This document shows, piece by piece, positions 9,020 to 17,139 of a stretch of DNA of 64,000 nucleotides (positions are counted from its first letter, which is position 1; each line of letters starts with the position of its first letter). The notes beneath the pieces were generated by a model, which ran no database searches, had not been told where the DNA came from, and saw nothing but the letters and a program-made list of their open reading frames with translations. The stretch is from contig NZ_JBEFNA010000001.1 in assembly GCF_040199715.1 (NCBI RefSeq), forward strand, positions 124,001-188,000, given 5' to 3'. Position numbers and translations under genes: made by a program. The stretch is from Fusobacterium sp. SYSU M8D902. GTDB lineage: Bacteria; Fusobacteriota; Fusobacteriia; Fusobacteriales; Fusobacteriaceae.

Positions 9020-10030
9020 ATGATAGAGATACAGAATATTAACAAAATATATCCCAATGGATATCATGCTGTAAAAAATGTTTCTTTAGAGATTAAAACA
9101 GGAGATATTTTTGGAATAATAGGTCTTAGTGGAGCTGGAAAATCATCTCTTATCAGACTTATAAATAGGTTAGAGGAGCCTACAAATGGAAAAATAATAA
9201 TAGATGGTGTGGATATTACTGCTCTTTCTAAAGACAAATTGCTAGAGAGAAGAAAAAAAATAGGAATGATCTTCCAACACTTTAATCTCCTTGCCTCTAG
9301 AACAGTGGGAGAAAATATAGCTTTCTCTTTAGAGATAGCCAATTGGAAAAAATCTGACATAGATAAAAGAGTTACTGAGCTTTTAGAACTGGTAGAATTG
9401 AGTGACAAGAGAGATTACTACCCCTCTCAGCTCTCTGGTGGACAGAAACAGAGAGTTGCTATTGCTAGAGCACTAGCTAATAATCCTGATGTTCTATTAT
9501 CTGACGAGGCTACTTCAGCCTTAGATCCAAAAACAACTAAATCAATACTTGAATTGATTAAAAATATTCAGAAAAAATTTAATTTAACTGTTATTATGAT
9601 AACTCATCAAATGGAGGTAATTAGAGATATTTGTAATAAAGTGGCTGTAATGACTGCTGGAGAAATTGTTGAATCTGGAAGTGTCCACCACATCTTTGCT
9701 AACCCTCAAACTGAGATTACCAAAGAGTTGATCTCTTATCTTCCAGGTACAGAAGAGAAGGGAATTGACATTATGAAAACTCGTGGAAAATCTATTCTTA
9801 GACTTGAATTTTTAGGAACAATTGCTGATGAACCTATTATTTCTAAGGCAGTGAGAACATTTAATATTGATTTTAGTATCATAGGTGGTTCTATAGATCA
9901 TCTTTCAACTATGAAGGTTGGTCACCTCTTTATAGAATTATCTGGAAATATGGAGCAACAAAAAGAAGCTATTCAATGGTTTAAAAATGAAGCTGGAGTA
10001 TTAACTGAGGTGATATACAATGGTATTTAA
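9020..10030 (+). CDS. metN: Methionine ABC transporter ATP-binding protein
   Basis: ATPase of the D/L-methionine importer at the inner face of the membrane. It has 336 residues: Walker [10 protein letters not shown] at 35-43, signature [15 protein letters not shown], Walker [13 protein letters not shown] and switch His in ITHQ. A C-terminal NIL domain (about 255-336) is where methionine inhibits MetN in the family. I start it at the ATG at 9020, preceded by AGGAGG; an in-frame upstream start would lie inside the riboswitch terminator. It overlaps metI by 11 bases. Confidence 0.96.
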   Translation: MIEIQNINKIYPNGYHAVKNVSLEIKTGDIFGIIGLSGAGKSSLIRLINRLEEPTNGKIIIDGVDITALSKDKLLERRKKIGMIFQHFNLLASRTVGENIAFSLEIANWKKSDIDKRVTELLELVELSDKRDYYPSQLSGGQKQRVAIARALANNPDVLLSDEATSALDPKTTKSILELIKNIQKKFNLTVIMITHQMEVIRDICNKVAVMTAGEIVESGSVHHIFANPQTEITKELISYLPGTEEKGIDIMKTRGKSILRLEFLGTIADEPIISKAVRTFNIDFSIIGGSIDHLSTMKVGHLFIELSGNMEQQKEAIQWFKNEAGVLTEVIYNGI

Positions 10031-10667
10031 TATGATTTTAACTTCTACATTAGAAACTTTATATATGGTTATTCTCTCTACTTTTTTCTCTCTTTTAATT
10101 GGATTTCCAATTGGAATTCTCCTAACTATTACAAAAGAGGGAAATATACTAGAATATCCACGTTTTAATAAGATTTTAGATTTTACTATCAATACTTTTA
10201 GATCTTTTCCCTTTATTATTCTTATGATACTGCTATTTCCTTTATCTAGAGTAATTGTGGGAACTACAATAGGAAGTACTGCAGCAGTTGTTCCTCTCTC
10301 TATATCTGCAGCCCCTTTTGTTGCTAGAATGGTAGAAGGTGCATTAAATGAAGTAGATAAAGGACTTATTGAAGCTAGTTCAAGTATGGGAGCTAATAAC
10401 TGGACTATAATATTCAAAGTCATGATTCCTGAAACTCTCCCTCATATTGTTCATGGTATTACTATAACAATAATAAGTCTTGTTGGTTTTTCTGCAATGG
10501 CAGGAACAATTGGAGCAGGTGGTTTAGGAGACCTAGCTATTAGATTTGGTTATCAAAGATTTAAAATGGATATTATGATATATTCAGTAATTGTTATAAT
10601 CATTCTGGTTCAAATTTTACAATCTTTAGGAAATTATATTGTTAACAAGCTTAAAAAAAATAGATAA
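10020..10667 (+). CDS. metI: Methionine ABC transporter permease
   Basis: Membrane subunit, 215 residues with about five transmembrane segments, matching the MetI length. The EAA loop that docks on MetN reads [20 protein letters not shown] at about 121-140. The ATG at 10020 lies inside the end of metN, preceded by GAGGTGATA, which indicates translational coupling. Confidence 0.95.
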   Translation: MVFNMILTSTLETLYMVILSTFFSLLIGFPIGILLTITKEGNILEYPRFNKILDFTINTFRSFPFIILMILLFPLSRVIVGTTIGSTAAVVPLSISAAPFVARMVEGALNEVDKGLIEASSSMGANNWTIIFKVMIPETLPHIVHGITITIISLVGFSAMAGTIGAGGLGDLAIRFGYQRFKMDIMIYSVIVIIILVQILQSLGNYIVNKLKKNR

Positions 10668-10692
10668 TAATATAAAAAAAGGAGTGAGAAAT

Positions 10693-11475
10693 ATGAAAAA
10701 ATCGTTTAAAACACTTTTATTCACAGGACTTTTAATCTTAGGTACAAACTTATCTGCTGGTGAGTTAAAAATAGGAGCTACTCCTGTTCCCCACGCTGAA
10801 CTTTTAAATCTTGTTAAAGAGGATTTGAAAAATCAAGGTGTGGACTTAAAATTAATAGATTTTACTGATTATATCACACCTAATTTGGCACTTGCAGACG
10901 GAGAGATTGATGCTAATTTCTTCCAACACTACCCTTATTTAGAAAAATTCGCTACTGAAAGAGGATTAAATTTAGTTAATGCTGGTAAGATACATGTAGA
11001 GCCTATTGGAGTATTCTCTAAAAAATATTCAAAAATTGAGGAGCTTCCTTCAAAAGCTATAATTGCTATACCTAATGATCCTTCTAACGGTGGAAGAGCT
11101 TTAATCCTTCTACACAACAAAGGGATTATAAAATTAGCTGATCCTAATAATCTATATGCTACTGAATTTGATATTGTAGACAACCCTAAAAAAATAAGAT
11201 TCAAACCTATTGAAGCTCCACAACTACCTAGAGTTTTACCTGATGTAGATGCTGCTATCATAAATGGTAACTATGCTCTTGAAGCTGGTTTTTCTCCAGT
11301 AAAAGACGCTTTAATTCTAGAGGGAGAGGAATCACCTTATGCTAATATCATTGCTGTAAGAGGTGGAGATGAACAGAAAGAGGACATTGTTAAATTAGTC
11401 AAAGCTCTACAAAGTGAAAAGATTAAAGAGTATATTTTAAATAATTATAATGGTGGAGTAGTTCCTGCATTTTAA
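10693..11475 (+). CDS. metQ: Methionine-binding protein of the ABC importer
   Basis: Substrate-binding protein of the NlpA/MetQ family, 260 residues. The signal peptide (MKKSFKTLLFTGLLILG then NLSAG) lacks a lipobox cysteine, so it looks like a soluble periplasmic protein rather than the usual lipoprotein. Family motifs include TPVPHAELL, LADGEIDANFFQHYPYL and AIINGNYAL. Start chosen at the ATG after GGAGTGAGAAAT; an upstream in-frame start would overlap the end of metI. Last gene of the SAM-controlled operon. Confidence 0.94.
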   Translation: MKKSFKTLLFTGLLILGTNLSAGELKIGATPVPHAELLNLVKEDLKNQGVDLKLIDFTDYITPNLALADGEIDANFFQHYPYLEKFATERGLNLVNAGKIHVEPIGVFSKKYSKIEELPSKAIIAIPNDPSNGGRALILLHNKGIIKLADPNNLYATEFDIVDNPKKIRFKPIEAPQLPRVLPDVDAAIINGNYALEAGFSPVKDALILEGEESPYANIIAVRGGDEQKEDIVKLVKALQSEKIKEYILNNYNGGVVPAF

Positions 11476-11553
11476 TTTTTTATAAATTTTTAAACTTTTT
11501 TCTAACTTATCACGTCAAAAATATATAAATTAATTCATAAAATTCTTTCCCCT

Positions 11554-11582
11554 AAAAAATCCTCCATTATGGAGGATTTTTT
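11554..11582. terminator. Terminator after metQ, usable on both strands
   Basis: AAAAAATCCTCC, 5-base loop, GGAGGATTTTTT. It separates metQ from the convergent 103-residue gene. Confidence 0.9.
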
Positions 11583-11894
11583 CTATATCTCATCAGTTAT
11601 ATCTTTAGCATAATAGTTAGGGAATCTCTCATTTAAAAATTTTTCTCCCAGTTGCTTAGTCTCTTTTATATATCTTTTTACATTTAAATAGTTTTCTGGT
11701 GCTTGTAATCCTGTCTCAACTATCTGAAGAAACTCTATATCCTCTTTCGATACTATCTCATTTTCTAGTTCAAGCTTACCACTATTTTTGTAAGGGTTAT
11801 AAATTTTTTCTACAATCTCCTCTTTAGATGAAAAATTTAAAATTCCTCTTACATTCTCTTCTGTTTTTAATTTAAAAAATACACTGTAATACAT
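11583..11894 (-). CDS. Small conserved-looking hypothetical protein
   Basis: I do not recognise this 103-residue protein. It begins MYYSVFFKLKTEEN after a strong GGGAGGGG site; longer in-frame extensions run through the promoter and were rejected. It is soluble, charged, with no signal or membrane segment; the middle (KSGKLELENEIVSKEDIEF region) looks alpha-helical. A TATAAT at 11940-11935 just downstream of the yeiH terminator suggests its own promoter. The shared terminator at 11554-11582 ends it. Confidence 0.7.
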   Translation of the reverse strand: MYYSVFFKLKTEENVRGILNFSSKEEIVEKIYNPYKNSGKLELENEIVSKEDIEFLQIVETGLQAPENYLNVKRYIKETKQLGEKFLNERFPNYYAKDITDEI

Positions 11895-11942
11895 AATACC
11901 CCTCCCAAATCTATGATTAATCCTATTATAACATATGTATAC

Positions 11943-11975
11943 AAAAAAAAGCAGCTCATTTTTTAATGAACTGCT
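11943..11975 (-). terminator. Terminator after yeiH
   Basis: Minus strand: AGCAG and TCATT pair with AATGA and CTGCT (one mismatch pair between), followed by eight T. Confidence 0.85.
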
Positions 11976-11986
11976 CTCTATATTAA

Positions 11987-13030
11987 TTACCCCACATATC
12001 CAGCAAATACATGTATAAAAATAAATGTTGAAGCTGCTACTGCTGCCCAAGTACATCCACCAAGAATGATTGGTTTTAATCCTTTTGTAAATAGATCTAC
12101 AAATTTAATTTTAAATCCTACTCCTGCTAGTGCAACAGTTACAAAGAATTTATATCCTGTACTCAATAATTTTCCAACTTTAAGTGACTCTGTACTGATC
12201 ATGTTAAATACTCCTAAAGTATTTAATAGTGCCATTATTAAGAACCAAAGTATGAACATAGGAAATACTTTTACAATAGTTTTTACTAATGATACTTCTG
12301 AACCAGCACCATTGTTTAATGCAGATTCCTCTTTTACTCTTAAAACAGTAAATATTACTGCAAGAGCTATTAGCATAGTTGTTCTTGTTAATTTAACTGT
12401 TATAGCTAAGTTTAAATTTAATCCATGTAGTGCGTTGTAAGTTGCTTCTGCTGCTGCAACACTTGATGTATCGTTGATTGCACAACCTGCTAAGAATCCA
12501 AATTGATTAACAGTTAAGTTTAAAGCAGTTGCTAAGTAAGGATAAGATACAGCTGCTAAAATATCGAATAAAAATATTGCTGTCATAGCATATGCTATCT
12601 CTTCTTCTTTTGCTTTGATTATTCCAGCAAGAGTTGCTATAGCTGTACCCCCACAGATACAACTTCCTCCTCCTACTAGTGTACTTGTATTTTTAGTTAC
12701 TCCTAATTTTTTTCCAACTAAGTAAGCTACTCCAAAAGAGAAACAGATATTTGCTATAATTAAAGGAAGTGCCTTTGCTCCATAACCGATTACTTGAGCA
12801 AAGTTAAGAGTTCCTCCAGCTAGTATGATACCAATATTTAAGAATTTTTTTCCTGCAAATGTAGTTCCAGCTTTAAAGTCCTTATCTATATTAGGTAAGA
12901 AGTTTACTAATAGAATACCAAATAGTAATCCTATCATTGGAGCTCCTACCCAGTGCTGCATTTTTGATATTTTTGTTGCTATTACTGCCAATACTATACA
13001 AGTCATAATTGCCATATTTTTCTTATTCAT
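11987..13030 (-). CDS. YeiH-family (UPF0324) putative sulfate/sulfite exporter
   Basis: An inner-membrane protein of 347 residues with about ten hydrophobic segments. Family motifs are GLLFGILLVNFLP, FLNIGIILAG, GGGSCICGGTAIATL and NDTSSVAAAEATY. YeiH in enterobacteria is controlled by the LysR regulator YeiE, and relatives are annotated as sulfate exporters. Here it lies downstream of a siroheme Fe-S reductase and a CoA-disulfide reductase, with a LysR gene further up, so a role in exporting oxyanions of sulfur is likely. Start at the ATG behind AGGAGAAA; the upstream extension passes through the terminator of the reductase gene. Transport direction is not proven. Confidence 0.85.
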   Translation of the reverse strand: MNKKNMAIMTCIVLAVIATKISKMQHWVGAPMIGLLFGILLVNFLPNIDKDFKAGTTFAGKKFLNIGIILAGGTLNFAQVIGYGAKALPLIIANICFSFGVAYLVGKKLGVTKNTSTLVGGGSCICGGTAIATLAGIIKAKEEEIAYAMTAIFLFDILAAVSYPYLATALNLTVNQFGFLAGCAINDTSSVAAAEATYNALHGLNLNLAITVKLTRTTMLIALAVIFTVLRVKEESALNNGAGSEVSLVKTIVKVFPMFILWFLIMALLNTLGVFNMISTESLKVGKLLSTGYKFFVTVALAGVGFKIKFVDLFTKGLKPIILGGCTWAAVAASTFIFIHVFAGYVG

Positions 13031-13081
13031 AATGTTTTCTCCTATACCATATATTAGTTTTTCCAATTGTAATTTTTTTAT

Positions 13082-13114
13082 AAAAAAACTGCTGAGTGAT
13101 AAATTCAGCAGTTT
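13082..13114 (-). terminator. Terminator after the siroheme reductase
   Basis: Minus strand AAACTGCTGA, short loop, TCAGCAGTTT and further T. It lies between the reductase and yeiH, so yeiH expression would depend on read-through or a promoter in the 50 bases between. Confidence 0.8.
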
Positions 13115-13142
13115 AGTTAGCTTAAAAAGCGTATTTATAAAA

Positions 13143-14087
13143 CTAGCAAGTAGCCCCACCAACTAAATGTAATTTAGCATCTATTATTTCTTGTTTTCTA
13201 TCTAATAAATCATTAGCTAATAATTGAGCTTCTACATTATCAAATCCTATTCTCTCTATTGTAGCTGCAAATCTTTCTCCAGTTTTTCCTTGCTCTCTGA
13301 ATAAAAGTATAGCTTTTTCAATTACTGATAATGCTTCCTCTTTTGAAGTAAATACCTTTCTTAATGCAATACCGTGAGCGATCTTTTTACCCCATCTTCC
13401 TCCGATATAGATTTTGAATCCATAATCTCCATCTTCTATTGCATCAAAGTGACATTTTCCTACACAAAGACCACAGTTGTTACAAAGATCTTTGTCAATC
13501 TCTAATATTCCATCTACAACTTTTGCTGCTTTCATTGGACATACGTTTTCTACAGCACATTTTTTACATCCACTACATAGATCTTCATCAAACTTAGGCA
13601 CTCTTTGACCTATAATTCCGATATCATTTAAATCAGGTTTTACACAGTTATTTGGACATCCTCCAACTGCAATTTTGAATTTATGAGGTAATTTTACATC
13701 TGCATACCCCTCAAAGAATCTTTTGTGAATCTCAGTTGCTATAGCTTGAGTATCACATAATCCATAGTTACAAGTTGTTCCTTTACAAGCTACTACTGGT
13801 CTTACTTTTGATCCAGTTCCTCCAGTTACTAAATCGTATTTTGCAAAGTACTCTCTTACTGCCTCTATATCATTGTAGTTTATTCCTGGAATCTCAACAG
13901 TTAATCTTGATGTAAAACTAACTCTTCCTGCTCCAAATTTTTCTGCTACTTCTGATATTGCTGTGTTTTGAGCTGCTGTTATAACTCCATTCTCAGTTAT
14001 AACTCTTACAGAGAATTCCTCCGTCCCTTTGTTATGTAAAAACCCTAGAGCTTTTACTCTTTTGATATCTTCTGGTTTTAATGCCAT
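13143..14087 (-). CDS. Siroheme/Fe-S sulfite (or nitrite) reductase, short form
   Basis: 314 residues. The N-terminal half has a ferredoxin-like lobe (about 20-85). The siroheme-linked [4Fe-4S] cysteines follow at Cys101 and Cys106 (ACKGTTCNYG) and Cys144 and Cys148 (GGCPNNC). Two ferredoxin clusters are inserted: Cys171/174/177/183 and Cys202/205/208/212. This layout resembles AsrC and other small dissimilatory-like sulfite reductases, which make sulfide from sulfite. Nitrite as substrate is possible from sequence alone, but the neighbours favour sulfur. The ATG follows GAGGAGGAAGATC. No AsrA/AsrB-type electron donor is adjacent; the flavoprotein upstream may interact with it. Confidence 0.85.
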   Translation of the reverse strand: MALKPEDIKRVKALGFLHNKGTEEFSVRVITENGVITAAQNTAISEVAEKFGAGRVSFTSRLTVEIPGINYNDIEAVREYFAKYDLVTGGTGSKVRPVVACKGTTCNYGLCDTQAIATEIHKRFFEGYADVKLPHKFKIAVGGCPNNCVKPDLNDIGIIGQRVPKFDEDLCSGCKKCAVENVCPMKAAKVVDGILEIDKDLCNNCGLCVGKCHFDAIEDGDYGFKIYIGGRWGKKIAHGIALRKVFTSKEEALSVIEKAILLFREQGKTGERFAATIERIGFDNVEAQLLANDLLDRKQEIIDAKLHLVGGATC

Positions 14088-14155
14088 CGATCTTCCTCCT
14101 CAATTCTAATATTTTAATTTACTTTTATTCTTTATCCTTCTTAATAACAACTCTA

Positions 14156-15784
14156 TTAGTCTTCATTAATTGGAGTAAATTTCTCTCCACCTTCTAATAC
14201 CTTTGTATTAGTGTATCCATAGTATTTTAAACGGTTTTGAACCATATAAGCACGTTTACCTTTATTACAAATTAATAGTAACTTCTCATCTAATTCATGG
14301 TTAGCTAATTTTCCTGTTATTGTAGGTAAATCTAAGTACTCTTTACCCTCTAATGTTGGTACTAAACAAGCATCTAATATTGTATATCCTTCTGTTTCAC
14401 CATTTGTATACTCTTCTGGAGTTACTGTTTCATAAGCTCCTTTTAATTTGTTAAACATAACATTTACTGTATGAACTAATGGGTGTATTGCTGTTGAGAA
14501 TGGTGGTGCATATGCTAAATCTAAATCTTCTAAATCGTGAAGAGTAGCTCCCATAGACATTGCAGTTACAACTACATCAACTACTTTATCTACTGCTCCA
14601 ACTCCCATTACTTGTAATCCTAATACTTTTAATGTATCTCTATCAGCTATTAATTTTATAAAGAAGTTTGATGCTCCTGCATAGTAGTGAGCCTTATCAT
14701 CAGCTACTGTAATAACTGAAACAACATTGTATCCAGCTTCTTTTGCAGCTTTTTCAGTAAGCCCTGTTCTTCCTACATTTAATTCAGGAAGTTTTGCAAC
14801 TGCAGTTCCTACTACTCCTTTATAAGCTATTTTTTCACCATTTATGTTTCTAGCAACTATACGTCCTTCCATATTAGCTGTAGATCCCATAGGTGCCCAT
14901 ACATCTTTTCCTGTAATTATATTTTTTACAAATACACAATCTCCTGCTGCATATATATTTTCATCATTTGTTTGCATATATTCGTTAACTTTTACAGTTC
15001 CATTTGCATTTAATTCTATTCCACTATCTTTTAAGAACTCTGTATTTGGTCTTATTCCTGCAGACATAATAACTGCATCCACTTTCATAGCTCTTCTAGA
15101 AGTTTGGATTTTCTCAACTTTTCCCTCTCCTAAAATTGCTTCTAATTTAGTATTTGCAAATACCATTATTCCGTGATCTGCTAGATGATTTTCTGCAAAT
15201 TCTGCAAACTCTTTATCAAAACCAGCTAAGATATTTGGTGCCATCTCAATTACAGTAGTTTTAACATCTTGTAATGCTAAGTTTTCTGCTACTTCTAATC
15301 CGATATATCCTCCACCAATTACAGCTGCTCTCTTTATTTTTCCAGCTTCAATATTAGCTCTTAAGCTTATTGCATCTTCTGGAGTTCTCATAAAGTAAAC
15401 ACCAGGTAGATCTATTCCCTCTAAGTTTGGAACGAATGGTCTAGCTCCTGTAGCTATAACTAATTTATCATATGTATAAACTTTCTCTTCGTTTGTTTTT
15501 AAATCAATTGCTTTAACTGTTTTCTCTGCTCTATTTACTTCGATAGCTTCTGTTTCAGTATGAACTTCTGCTCCTGTAAGTTTTGCAAATTTCTCAGGTG
15601 TATTTACTATTAACTGTGATTGATCCTTTATTATATTTCCTACATAATAAGGTAATCCACAACCTGCATAAGAGATATCTTTACTCTTAGTAATTATTGT
15701 AACTTCATGATCACGATTTTCTCTTTTTAATTTTGCTGCTACTTTAGTTCCAGCAGCTACTCCACCGATAATTAATACTCTCAT
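14156..15784 (-). CDS. CoA-disulfide reductase with C-terminal rhodanese domain
   Basis: A pyridine-nucleotide-disulfide oxidoreductase of 542 residues. FAD motif GGVAAGTKVAAKLKR at the N-terminus, the single active-site cysteine of the CoADR/NADH-oxidase type in AGCGLPYY (Cys42), NAD motif VIGGGYIGLEVAE, and the second FAD motif YAAGDC. The rhodanese-like tail (about 460-542) keeps a loop cysteine (Cys506 in ICNKGKRAY). Relatives reduce CoA disulfide, CoA persulfide or polysulfide. I chose the ATG at 15784 over a GTG three codons earlier because that GTG is part of the AAGGAGTG ribosome site. Followed after 68 bases by the siroheme reductase. Confidence 0.9.
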   Translation of the reverse strand: MRVLIIGGVAAGTKVAAKLKRENRDHEVTIITKSKDISYAGCGLPYYVGNIIKDQSQLIVNTPEKFAKLTGAEVHTETEAIEVNRAEKTVKAIDLKTNEEKVYTYDKLVIATGARPFVPNLEGIDLPGVYFMRTPEDAISLRANIEAGKIKRAAVIGGGYIGLEVAENLALQDVKTTVIEMAPNILAGFDKEFAEFAENHLADHGIMVFANTKLEAILGEGKVEKIQTSRRAMKVDAVIMSAGIRPNTEFLKDSGIELNANGTVKVNEYMQTNDENIYAAGDCVFVKNIITGKDVWAPMGSTANMEGRIVARNINGEKIAYKGVVGTAVAKLPELNVGRTGLTEKAAKEAGYNVVSVITVADDKAHYYAGASNFFIKLIADRDTLKVLGLQVMGVGAVDKVVDVVVTAMSMGATLHDLEDLDLAYAPPFSTAIHPLVHTVNVMFNKLKGAYETVTPEEYTNGETEGYTILDACLVPTLEGKEYLDLPTITGKLANHELDEKLLLICNKGKRAYMVQNRLKYYGYTNTKVLEGGEKFTPINED

Positions 15785-15924
15785 GATATTCACTCCTTTA
15801 AATCTTTTTTCAAAATTGTAAAGTTATACTTAAATATTATTTTTTCAGGATGATTATAACATTTTAGATAAAAAAAATAAAATAGTTTTATCAAATATAA
15901 TATATAAAAAAAACTAATATAGTC

Positions 15925-15938
15925 GTGATTAAAATCAC
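15925..15938. promoter_or_regulatory. CRP/FNR-type palindromic operator candidate
   Basis: GTGATTAAAATCAC is a perfect palindrome fitting GTGA-N6-TCAC, the core of CRP-superfamily sites. It lies about 70 bases upstream of the TATAAT for the sulfur operon. No CRP-family gene is in this window. Confidence 0.5.
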
Positions 15939-16102
15939 TGTAAAATTAACCATTTTTTGATTATTTCTTTAACTTACCACTATTTTTTCTAAGTTTTTAG
16001 TATTTTACACATTTTTATTCTTAGTATTGTATTTTTTTATATTATTATAATATGCGTTAATTTTAATCAAACAATTTCAAAAAATATCCATATTTTTCCT
16101 CA

Positions 16103-16190
16103 AAAAAAATAAGAATTGTGCAAAATTCTGAAAATTTGATCAATAAAAAATTAATACATTCTCTTTTAATTACACAATTCTCTTATTTTT
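16103..16190 (-). terminator. Large-loop inverted repeat downstream of lysR
   Basis: Minus-strand arms of about 16 bp (16190-16173 with 16120-16103, one 2-base bulge) enclose a 52-base loop and end in a T run. It could terminate lysR or be a regulatory structure. Within it GAATTGTGCAAAATTC (16113-16128) is a 14/16 palindrome that could be a LysR-type operator. Confidence 0.45.
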
Positions 16191-16222
16191 CTTAATTAAT
16201 ACAATTAAAATTATTTTAAAAT

Positions 16223-17107
16223 CTACATATTCTCACAAAATTTTTTACTCTCTTCTAAAAAATCTTTTACTGCTGGTGATAATACCTTATTTTTATGATA
16301 AACTAAATTAAATGTTCTTTTCCATTTAAATCCTTTTAGCTCTAATTTTTTTAACTTTCCATCCTTTATCTCATTCTCTACCAAGCACTCTGATATTACA
16401 GTTATTCCATGATTATTTAAAACACCTTGAATTATCGCCCCTGGTTCACTAGCTTCCCAATCAATATTTATACTATAACCTTGTGCCTGTACAAAGTTAG
16501 TAAAGATATCTCTAGTTCCACTTCCCTCTTCTCTCATTATAAAATTTTCCTTTACTATATCTTTCATTGATACAATCTCTTTACTAGCTAATGGATGCTC
16601 AGAGCTACAAACTAAAACTAATTTATCCTCTTTTATAGGGGTTACTAATAGATGTGGGCTCTTTATTATTCCCTCTACTATACCTACATCTAACTCATTT
16701 GATAGCAATCTTTTCTCAATCTCTCTTGTGTTATTTACATATACTCTTATTTTTTCATCTTCATGTTTCTCTTTAAATTTACTTAAGATCAAGCTTATCA
16801 ATCTATTACCTATTGTTACTGTAGCTCCAATTTGTAATGGTAAGTTATGATTCGGGTTTTTCATTGTTTCTTCTAGTACATTGTAATAGTTTATAACCTT
16901 TTTAGCATGATTTAATAAGATCTTTCCATCCTCTGTTATACATAGAGTTTTCGGAAATCTCTCAAACAACTTAACTTCATAATGTGCCTCTAATTCTGAA
17001 ATTACTTGACTCACTGTAGGCTGAGATATAAAAAGTTTATTCGCAGCCTGACTCATTTTCCCACAATTAGCTACTTCTATAAAAATTAGAAGATGTCTTA
17101 ATGTCAT
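16223..17107 (-). CDS. LysR-family transcriptional regulator
   Basis: 294 residues, the standard LysR length. N-terminal winged HTH (SQAANKLFISQPTVSQVISELE, about 17-38, shown here only by its key elements AANKL and SQPTVSQVI). The C-terminal periplasmic-binding-like effector domain starts near 92. Its position just upstream of the CoADR/siroheme reductase/YeiH set recalls YeiE and CysL regulators, which answer to sulfite or sulfur status. That link is inferred from context. The ATG follows AGGGAGTGG. It lies on the same strand as its presumed targets, not divergent as is common. Confidence 0.9.
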   Translation of the reverse strand: MTLRHLLIFIEVANCGKMSQAANKLFISQPTVSQVISELEAHYEVKLFERFPKTLCITEDGKILLNHAKKVINYYNVLEETMKNPNHNLPLQIGATVTIGNRLISLILSKFKEKHEDEKIRVYVNNTREIEKRLLSNELDVGIVEGIIKSPHLLVTPIKEDKLVLVCSSEHPLASKEIVSMKDIVKENFIMREEGSGTRDIFTNFVQAQGYSINIDWEASEPGAIIQGVLNNHGITVISECLVENEIKDGKLKKLELKGFKWKRTFNLVYHKNKVLSPAVKDFLEESKKFCENM

Positions 17108-17139
17108 AATACCACTCCCTTTATAATTAAATTTTATTA

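Larger units (their letters stand above)
15785..16222 (-). promoter_or_regulatory. 438-base regulatory gap before the sulfur operon
   Basis: No gene seen. It contains, in minus-strand order, a large inverted repeat (16190-16103), a 14-base CRP-like palindrome (15938-15925), and a TATAAT (15858-15853) without a good -35, typical of activator-dependent promoters. The rest is very A/T-rich and featureless. Confidence 0.6.
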
